A stretch of DNA of 50,413 nucleotides from Hadarchaeum sp964343275 (GTDB lineage Archaea > Hadarchaeota > Hadarchaeia > Hadarchaeales > Hadarchaeaceae): positions 1 to 50,413 of the forward strand of contig CAYFIY010000006.1 of assembly GCA_964343275.1 (NCBI GenBank), read 5' to 3'. The translations under genes and the position numbers were made by a program. Below, in pieces: positions 44,473-50,413 of the stretch. Numbering within the stretch: position 1 is the first letter of the stretch; every line of letters starts with the position of its first letter. The notes below the pieces were generated by a model. The model had not been told where the DNA came from. It was given only the letters and a program-made list of their open reading frames with translations, and did no database searches.

Positions 44473-45566
44473 TTACTCAAACCTACCGTGATCTCGTACC
44501 GCTTTTGATATCGCATATGCCTGCCCGTGAGGGGTGTCAACAGCATAGTCGCATTCAGCCAAAAGCCAGAACCCCTTCTCGCATTGCTTGCCTATCTCAA
44601 CTTGCCTTTTTGCCTCATCGTATGCATCCATAGCTGTGCCAAAACGGTAACTTTCTAGAGGCATGTTACCGGCAATAAGATATTTGTCCCCGAACCTTTC
44701 AACGACCTCTTTGATATCAACTTCAGAACATATGTGCAGTAAACCTACGTTATGAAGTTTATCCACTAGACCCTGCTTCAAAACGAGCCTGTGTCTCCAC
44801 ACAAATGGTACATAAGCGTGCATCCATTTTCTTTAGCTACTTTTGCCCATTCGTTGTAGACTGGTAGGACATATTCTTCCCAATGTTTTGGTGACATCAC
44901 TTCATCAGCGAAATCGGTTACGAAAATCATGGCAGGGCGTGTCGGGTTTATTTCTTCTATCGCGTATTTCACTCTCATCGACTGTAGTTCAGTGTGAATT
45001 TTATTTACCTTCTTTGCAAGAGCGGGATCAGTCGCCATCCATTTAAACATATTTTCATGGCTCACAAAGTTGCCATTAATTGTTGGAGTACCACATGTCG
45101 TTGGTAACCATGGAGGTTCAAAATCGTATTTATCCCTAACGTAGTTGTAAGCCTCAATTTCTCTGTCCATAGCTCCTCGCTTACGCATCTCTTGAATGTC
45201 GGGTATTTCGTACCTCTCTACGTCCTCCGCAGTCTTACATGCGGGCTCTATAAGGAGTGAGAAATTATCATCTGGGAAGACAAGCTTACCGCCGATATCT
45301 TCCGTGCCACTATTTAGGTAACCTTCACCGCATATGAAAGGCGGAACATCCCACCCCCAAGCTTCGTACGAAGAAAGCGTTAATTCAGCATTAAGTTTGA
45401 AATCGTCTAATATTTTTTTGATGGGGTATCCAAAAAACTTGGCTGGCGCCCCACAACTCCAGATGAGAATTGGAACCCTATCTACTTTTTCGCCCCGTCG
45501 TGCCCCAGCTGCCCTGCGACAAGACTCTTTCAGACGTTTTTTAGAAATTGGAGGTAAAACCGTCAT
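44473..45566 (-). pseudogene. UroD-fold methyltransferase broken by a single-base deletion
   Basis: Close paralogue of the gene at 37030-38121. The first part (MTVLPPISKKRLKES to YHLCGDTGSF) ends at TGA (44778-44780), and the remainder (HRLVLKQGLVDKL to DHGRFE) continues in another frame to TAA at 44473. Comparison with the intact gene (GGCGATCACAGG versus GGAGACACAGG) shows one base missing right after the Zn motif YHLCG, at about 44794-44798. Everything else, including the C-terminal AECDYAVDTP, is preserved, so the loss is recent or a sequencing error. A good GGAGATCGC site precedes the ATG. Confidence 0.85.
44573..44646. repeat. 74-bp block identical to 37127-37200
   Basis: Identical partner of the block in the intact UroD-fold gene; located in the second frame of the broken copy. 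Confidence 0.92.
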
Positions 45567-45582
45567 GCGATCTCCGTTAACT

Positions 45583-45690
45583 CTATTCGTAACTTTTTAA
45601 TAACCTTTCAACCTCTTTCACGGCTTTTGTCGCGTACGGCGCCAAGCCTTCAGAATTTAACTTGCCAAGTCCATAGATCATTATTAGTTT
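45583..45690 (-). pseudogene. C-terminal remnant of a corrinoid protein gene
   Basis: Minus-strand translation ends APYATKAVKEVERLLKSYE then TAG, matching the C-terminus APDATKAVKEIERLLEG of the corrinoid protein at 38133-38783. Upstream the match fades (IYGLGKLNSEGL) and no cobalamin motif remains. It precedes the broken UroD-fold gene just as the intact corrinoid gene precedes the intact one, so it marks a duplicated and decayed corrinoid/methyltransferase pair. Confidence 0.75.
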
Positions 45691-45753
45691 TGAACAACTT
45701 CTGTTCTTACTGTTGTGATAAAGTACTGTGTGCCACTAAACTAACGCGATAAG

Positions 45754-45766
45754 ATTTAAGTTAAAT
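45754..45766 (+). promoter_or_regulatory. Possible TATA box of the third Mo-hydroxylase gene
   Basis: A/T-rich GATTTAAGTTAA about 20-32 nt before the ATG at 45785; the interval up to the ATG is A/T-rich without a clear ribosome-binding site, so a leaderless mRNA is likely. Confidence 0.35.
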
Positions 45767-45784
45767 GTATAAATAAAATGAAAC

Positions 45785-48118
45785 ATGACCATTGGAAAAT
45801 TTCATGTGGTTGGCAAAAGATTTCCTATGAAGGATGGAGTTTCAAAAGTAACTGGTTCGGAAAAGTATGCTTCTGATATCGCTCTTTCCAACATGCTGCA
45901 TGCTAAAGTCCTCAGGAGTCCCTATCCACATGCTAAAGTAAAGAGTATTGACTTGAAGGCGGCTGAGAAAATGGGGGCAATTTGTATCACGTTCGAAGAT
46001 ACCCCAAAAAAGATGTATTGTCCTTTCTTTCCTAAGGAAACCGTAAAAGATACAAAAGTTCTAACAGAAAAACCACTTTATGTAGGCGATGCCATTGCCG
46101 CGATTGCGGCGGATACTGAGAGGGAAGCGGAAAAGGCACTAAAACTCGTTAAAGCCGAATACCTAGTCCTAGAGCCGATATTTGATCCCGTTGAATCTAT
46201 GAGACCAAGTAAATCCGCATTACACGATTTTGTTATAATAAAAAATAAGAAAACAAGAATAAAGAACAATATGGCCACAAAAGTTGAATTGAGTATTGGT
46301 GATATCGAAAAGGGTTTCAACGAAGCCGATGTTATAATAGAGAACGAATATAAAACTGGTCGCCCCTACCACGCTCAACTGGAGACGAAATCGGTTGTCT
46401 GTCAACCTGAGCCGAACGGCGGCATAATAGTTTGGGCGACTACCCAGAGCATACACGGCACGCGAATATTACTTAGTGAAATATTCGGGATACCGCTGAG
46501 CAAAGTGAATGTTATTAAATTATCAATAGGTGGATCTTTCGGTTCAAGTCTGCATTTGAATTCTATAATCCCCATATGTGTGGCATTGGCTCTGAAAGCC
46601 CAACGCCCAGTCAAGCTTGTCTCCACTAGAGAAGAAGATATGCATGATCACTGTAGGCATTCTTCGACAACAAGATACAAACTAGGGGCTAAAAGGGATG
46701 GCACTCTTGTAGCAGGGAGGATGGAAGTAGTTATAGATTGCGGAGCATACAATACCCAGGCCCAAGCTATTTTGACCGCCATGCCAGGGATGTGGGCCAA
46801 CCATTATAAATTACCCAATTTGAGATTTGAGGGAATATCAGTTTACGTGAATAAAGTTCCTGCGCGTGCAATGATCGGGTGGGGAAACCCGCAAGTCAAC
46901 TTTGTTGTTGAATCTCAGATAGATGACCTCGCGGAGAAACTGCATATGGACCCAATAGAACTGAAGTTAAAGAATCATGTTGGGTTAGGGGACATGTATC
47001 ATCTTGGAGCTGAGGTAATGGTTCAAATAAAGAGCTGCGGCATGGAAGAGATATTGACGAAAGGAGCTGAACTTATAGGTTGGAAAAATAGGCCAAACCG
47101 AGGAGAACAGAAAGGGTACATTAGAAGAGGCATCGGGATATCAATTGGGGAGAATGTATCAGGTGTTGGAGCTCCATTGCCAATAAGGATGGATTATTCA
47201 AGCGCAATGATAAAAATAAATGAAGATGGAACAGTCGATTTGGTCACTCCGCTAATGGATCACGGAGGCGGAACAGTAACTGCATGCGCGAAAATAGTTG
47301 CAGAGGAATTAGGTGTCCCATTAAGCAATGTCAGTATTTCTCCGGCGGACACGAGCACGACCCCATATGACGTCGCTACTCATGCCTCAAGGGGAGTATA
47401 TGTTGGAGGTTTAACCGCGAAAAAGGTGGCAAGCCAAGTAAGGGATAAGCTGTTAGAATACGCGTCTAGAATTATAGGGGCCCCTCCGGATGCGTTAAAT
47501 ATCAAGCCGAACGATGAAATCAGGCAAGGTTTAGTATATGTTGAGGGGACAAAAGGAAAAGAAGTGACCATTAGAGAGGTAGCGGAAACGGCCAGGCAAA
47601 AAAACTGGGGCACGATAGCTTCGGTTGACAGCTACCAACCACTGAACCGTCCCCCTTCTTACTTGGGTTGTTTTATGGAGGTCGAGGTCAATATCAGAAA
47701 CGGGCATGTCAAGCCCCTAAGAGCAATAATCGGTTGTGATGCAGGAACTATAATAAATCCTAGATTGGCCGAAGGGCAGCTTCACGGAGGGCTAAACAAA
47801 GGGATTGGTTATGCGTTAATTGAAGATACTGAGTATAACAAGAAGACTGGAGAAATGCTTAATAAAGGATATCTGACGGATTTCAAAATGCTCACCGCTT
47901 CGGATCTGCCGAGTTTGAAAAATATTGAGGTTTTCTTCACAGATACATACGAACCTGACGGACCGCTTGGCGCAAAGGGCATTTCTGAAGTTGGAATAAA
48001 TCCTATAGCTGCAGCGGTTACCAATGCGGTATACAATGCAATAGGCATAAGATTTAGAGATATACCCATCACGCCGGAAAAAGTCCTAGAAGCACTAAAA
48101 GAAAAAGAAATGATTTAA
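45785..48118 (+). CDS. Xanthine dehydrogenase-family molybdopterin-binding large subunit (3), divergent active site
   Basis: 777-aa Mo-hydroxylase large subunit. N-terminal MTIGKFHVVGKRFPMKDG, then the usual domain order. Several pocket motifs differ from the other two copies: GGSFGSSLH in place of GGGFGNKD, MIGWGNPQ in place of VRGYGNPQ (Ile where the purine-contacting Arg stands), and DHGGGTVT in place of DIGQGSNT. The catalytic Glu remains in GISEVGINP. It is probably active on a different substrate. No FAD or 2Fe-2S subunits are present. ATG start with no obvious ribosome-binding site; ends in TAA. Confidence 0.83.
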   Translation: MTIGKFHVVGKRFPMKDGVSKVTGSEKYASDIALSNMLHAKVLRSPYPHAKVKSIDLKAAEKMGAICITFEDTPKKMYCPFFPKETVKDTKVLTEKPLYVGDAIAAIAADTEREAEKALKLVKAEYLVLEPIFDPVESMRPSKSALHDFVIIKNKKTRIKNNMATKVELSIGDIEKGFNEADVIIENEYKTGRPYHAQLETKSVVCQPEPNGGIIVWATTQSIHGTRILLSEIFGIPLSKVNVIKLSIGGSFGSSLHLNSIIPICVALALKAQRPVKLVSTREEDMHDHCRHSSTTRYKLGAKRDGTLVAGRMEVVIDCGAYNTQAQAILTAMPGMWANHYKLPNLRFEGISVYVNKVPARAMIGWGNPQVNFVVESQIDDLAEKLHMDPIELKLKNHVGLGDMYHLGAEVMVQIKSCGMEEILTKGAELIGWKNRPNRGEQKGYIRRGIGISIGENVSGVGAPLPIRMDYSSAMIKINEDGTVDLVTPLMDHGGGTVTACAKIVAEELGVPLSNVSISPADTSTTPYDVATHASRGVYVGGLTAKKVASQVRDKLLEYASRIIGAPPDALNIKPNDEIRQGLVYVEGTKGKEVTIREVAETARQKNWGTIASVDSYQPLNRPPSYLGCFMEVEVNIRNGHVKPLRAIIGCDAGTIINPRLAEGQLHGGLNKGIGYALIEDTEYNKKTGEMLNKGYLTDFKMLTASDLPSLKNIEVFFTDTYEPDGPLGAKGISEVGINPIAAAVTNAVYNAIGIRFRDIPITPEKVLEALKEKEMI

Positions 48119-48212
48119 TGCAAAAAAACGAATTAATAGTTAACGATTTTTTTTAGATGTTTTTCCGAGCGGTAAAAAATTGGCTTTAATCGTTTTTTTT
48201 GCCAATTAAATA
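48119..48212. terminator. Convergent T-rich termination region
   Basis: Between two convergent genes. T-runs at 48147-48155 and 48193-48200, and a 7-bp inverted repeat AATTGGC/GCCAATT around 48178-48208. Archaeal termination at T-tracts could work here in both directions. Confidence 0.45.
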
Positions 48213-49610
48213 TTATTGAAAATTAATTCCTAAATCCACTAGTTCCTCTTTAGCTTTCAGATATACATCCAAATAATCTTTCTTTGGGGTTAATGTTTTT
48301 AAATCGTAAAGCTCCTCGAAGCTCTTACCTTGGGGGGCAGAAGCAAAATTATCCTCAAATTTATTTAACAGGGCATTAACTATCTCATTTGCATCGGTCC
48401 GCTTCAGTTCTGCTACTGCCTTTCCCACTTCACCTTGGAATTTTGGTTCTAGACCGCTCGCCTGATTTGGCTTGACCAATATTGCTTTTCTTATTCCTTG
48501 AAGTATATGCCCTCCTGAAACTACGGCAGAAATAGTTGAAGAAGCATTTTCAAGAAACATCATCTCGCTCCCCGGACCTGAGACTGTCGTGGCCCCTCTC
48601 CCGTTTATAAAGTCAGTGTTTCGGGAGAGTGACTGAATCACCAAGCTAGTCACCCAAGTAGTATTTCTGTGAGTTTCTGAATGAATCGAAGTCTTGCCCG
48701 GAGGTCCAAAAAAGGTCGCTGAGATATCGTTATATCCCGACAACCTAGTTTGACAAGTTAATAAACTATGGAATGCACCAGCAACTCCGGTTATAGCTGC
48801 ACCCGCAGGTCCCCCTGCAAAACCGCCGATCATGGGGAGCCAGTATGGGTTGCGATAGCAACCATAGTCAATTGAGAAAGCAACTTTAGTCAACGAATCG
48901 TAGTCGACCTTTAACTCAGTGGTTGTGGGGATCGCTATAGCGTCCGACCGCCTAGTGCCGTGGTCAGGGTCGCAAGCCGCAATATCTGCAACTCCACTTG
49001 GGCATGCTGAGATCAGGTGCAGACCGGGCCTTCCAACTCTTCTAAGAGCTTCTCGGACCCAAGCGGCTGCGCATCTTCCAGCGTGCAACTCTAACGGTGA
49101 TCCGGTGCGCCACCCCCTACCCTCGATGGTGAACGGCGGACCCCAATAAATACCGTCAATTACTTTCTCTTGGGCTATGCTTTGATAGAGCTTTACGAAA
49201 ATTTCACCTTCTTGAGGGTTGCTCTCTATCACCCCGCCTAGGTTCAGAGGAGGTCTCCTGTCCTCGATCTCCCTCTTCTCAAGCCATTTGGTTTCGGCAC
49301 CCTCACCTATGAGTAATCTAGAGGGAACCATTTTGAGCGCTTCCTTGATTTCGTCCTCGGTGAATTTGATCACCCTATGACTACCGAGACAGTAGGTTCC
49401 AGTATCCAAATATAGCCTCAATCCGGCCTCAAAGAGATCGTCTGCCAAATTATCGTCGTCTGGCACAGGTTTGTTTGAATCGTAGTGAATATCATATTCT
49501 TTGATAAGCTCACTAACTTTATTAAAAATCAACATGTCGAATTCCTTAGGCTCGAGCATCGGGCCGGTGTTTATCGCGCGATCCAGAACCTCCCAGAAAG
49601 AAACCACCAT
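48213..49610 (-). CDS. MtmB-family methyltransferase homologue without pyrrolysine (Ile200)
   Basis: 465-aa MtmB-family protein, the most diverged of the three Pyl-free copies. GRPGLHLISACPS aligns with the Pyl context and puts Ile200 at the Pyl site. The substrate Glu region reads NPYWLPMIGGFAG, and the NQYY region reads GATTVSGPGS, so no MtmB amine contacts remain. The fold signatures FWEVLDRAINTGPMLEPKEFD and LLNKFEDNF..APQGKSFEELYDLKTLTP are clear. The start is ATG with GGAGGT just upstream. It lies after a small ORF and an MtaA/MtbA-type gene on the same strand, suggesting a methyl-transfer operon. Confidence 0.8.
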   Translation of the reverse strand: MVVSFWEVLDRAINTGPMLEPKEFDMLIFNKVSELIKEYDIHYDSNKPVPDDDNLADDLFEAGLRLYLDTGTYCLGSHRVIKFTEDEIKEALKMVPSRLLIGEGAETKWLEKREIEDRRPPLNLGGVIESNPQEGEIFVKLYQSIAQEKVIDGIYWGPPFTIEGRGWRTGSPLELHAGRCAAAWVREALRRVGRPGLHLISACPSGVADIAACDPDHGTRRSDAIAIPTTTELKVDYDSLTKVAFSIDYGCYRNPYWLPMIGGFAGGPAGAAITGVAGAFHSLLTCQTRLSGYNDISATFFGPPGKTSIHSETHRNTTWVTSLVIQSLSRNTDFINGRGATTVSGPGSEMMFLENASSTISAVVSGGHILQGIRKAILVKPNQASGLEPKFQGEVGKAVAELKRTDANEIVNALLNKFEDNFASAPQGKSFEELYDLKTLTPKKDYLDVYLKAKEELVDLGINFQ

Positions 49611-49623
49611 TCGACCTCCATGA

Positions 49624-49737
49624 TTATTTTTGCCTCCACGACTGCGTCCTCGATATTGCTTTCGTAGCCATCAGCATAACTTTCAGTCGGGCGTCCCTGC
49701 CAGTGGCTCCTGCGACGTTAACATTGAACTTACCCAT
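49624..49737 (-). CDS. Small ORF of 37 aa between methyltransferase genes
   Basis: ATG at 49737 with AGGAGG 4-5 nt upstream, the best ribosome-binding site in this part of the window; product begins MGKFNVNVAGATGRDA. No family recognised. A second frame downstream reads NIEDAVVEAKIIMEVEW and looks more protein-like than the end of frame one, so the true product may be longer and frameshifted. It sits 13 nt before the MtmB-like ATG and may serve mainly for translational coupling. Confidence 0.4.
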   Translation of the reverse strand: MGKFNVNVAGATGRDARLKVMLMATKAISRTQSWRQK

Positions 49738-49766
49738 TTCATCCTCCTTTTTAGTCCCGGATTTAA

Positions 49767-50413
49767 TTAGTGGAAACATATGGGATATGTATGCTCTCTG
49801 CCCACTTTCACCATTGCTTCCACGTTTTTCACTGGGGAATCCAGGGGTACATCGCATCCGGGCCAAATGACATAACCTCCGCCCCGAGCCGCTTTTTTCA
49901 CACATTCCCTGGTGTCTAACTCCACCTGCTCTGGTGTACCCATAAGAAGTGTATTTGTTTTCACGTTCCCGGCTAAACAAGTTTTTACCCCTAATGTTTT
50001 TTTGACCAAGTTCATATCATCTTTTTCGTCTAGGCTTACAATGGACGCCCCAACTTCACCTATCTCAGATAACCTGTCGTTGGTGTCTCCGCAAATATGA
50101 TAGTGATGAGCGTATTTTCCCCCAAATCTTTTTATAATTTCAGAAATTTTTTTGGCGTAGGGTAATACAAGTTCCTTGTAGTGTTTTACAGAAAACAGGT
50201 CCCCAGAACCGAATGGGTCCCACGTAATTATTTGATCCGCACCCGCATCTACTTGCGCTTTAATCCAAACTTTTGCATGCCTAAGGCTGAAATCCATACA
50301 TTTTTTTACAAAGTCGAGATCTTTTACGAGAGAGTAAGCTAATTGTTCAGCTCCGATCAAAATTCCTGCCATTGTAAAGGGGGCACAAGCGTTCCCACTG
50401 ACATATATTTTAC
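49767..50413 (-). CDS. MtaA/MtbA-like methylcobamide:thiol methyltransferase, partial (5' end beyond window)
   Basis: C-terminal about 215 residues of a UroD-fold methyltransferase; the frame stays open to the window edge (SGNACAPFTMAGILIGAEQ), so the gene begins outside. Zn ligands appear complete: HYHICGD (His, Cys) and IWPGCDVPLDSP (third Cys). This is the best candidate in the window for a coenzyme M or other thiol methyltransferase. It ends in TAA, 29 nt before the small ORF, and is probably co-transcribed with the Ile200 MtmB homologue. Confidence 0.83.
   Translation of the reverse strand, partial: KIYVSGNACAPFTMAGILIGAEQLAYSLVKDLDFVKKCMDFSLRHAKVWIKAQVDAGADQIITWDPFGSGDLFSVKHYKELVLPYAKKISEIIKRFGGKYAHHYHICGDTNDRLSEIGEVGASIVSLDEKDDMNLVKKTLGVKTCLAGNVKTNTLLMGTPEQVELDTRECVKKAARGGGYVIWPGCDVPLDSPVKNVEAMVKVGREHTYPICFH

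Overview
The window comes from an uncultured, methylotrophic-type archaeon that encodes pyrrolysine (Pyl). The archaeal call rests on several observations. There are TATA-like boxes about 25-30 nt upstream of genes, some of them apparently leaderless. Ribosome-binding sites are of the GGTGA type, and GTG and TTG starts are frequent. The tRNA-Pyl has no encoded CCA. The two extracytoplasmic binding proteins have a membrane anchor plus a Thr-rich linker and no lipobox. A precise phylum cannot be fixed from the sequence; a TACK-type lineage is a guess.

Layout. (1) 1-5.6 kb: an AONS/KBL-type PLP enzyme, a corrinoid protein with a UroD-fold methyltransferase, and a molybdenum hydroxylase large subunit. 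(2) 5.7-14.9 kb: a nitrogen-heterocycle/purine-type catabolic block with two catabolic carbamoyltransferase-like proteins, a PreA-like flavoprotein, an SsnA-like amidohydrolase, an M29/NicX-like metalloenzyme, an SCP2-like protein, a class III aminotransferase with an internal duplication, and an M28 peptidase. (3) 15.1-18.9 kb: a BMP/PnrA-type ABC importer without an ATPase gene, then a Cys-rich DUF3795-like gene interrupted by one in-frame amber codon. (4) 19-28.5 kb: CbiA, an MtaA-like methyltransferase, the complete pyrrolysine cassette (pylT-pylSn-pylSc-pylB-pylC-pylD, with split synthetase), and divergently mtmC-mtmB, where mtmB has the in-frame TAG at codon 200 followed by a PYLIS-like hairpin. 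(5) 28.5-38.8 kb: a second Mo-hydroxylase large subunit that seems to start at AUA, two MtmB-family proteins lacking Pyl, an amidohydrolase-2 protein, a UbiD-like decarboxylase, two corrinoid proteins and a UroD-fold methyltransferase. (6) 38.9-44.2 kb: ferredoxin, aldehyde:ferredoxin oxidoreductase and a second BMP importer, again without ATPase. (7) 44.4-50.4 kb: a frameshifted methyltransferase and a corrinoid-protein remnant, a third Mo-hydroxylase large subunit, a third non-Pyl MtmB homologue, and a truncated MtaA/MtbA-type gene at the window edge.

How it may work together. MtmB and MtmC would transfer methyl groups from monomethylamine to a corrinoid and on to a thiol through an MtaA/MtbA-like enzyme. 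The three Pyl-free MtmB paralogues keep the MtmB fold signatures but replace Pyl by Asn, Trp or Ile and have lost the other amine-contacting residues, so they probably act on different methylated substrates. Their interleaving with purine/nucleoside importers, Mo-hydroxylases, carbamoyltransferases and amidohydrolases suggests (inference) anaerobic uptake, demethylation and ring catabolism of N-methylated heterocycles; methoxyaromatics are an alternative because of UbiD and amidohydrolase-2.

No transcription regulator, corrinoid-activation ATPase (RamA type), ABC ATPase, or small subunit of the Mo-hydroxylases was found in the window. No rRNA or CRISPR array was seen. The only long stretch without an intact gene is 28181-28610, which holds a terminator and a decayed methyltransferase fragment.
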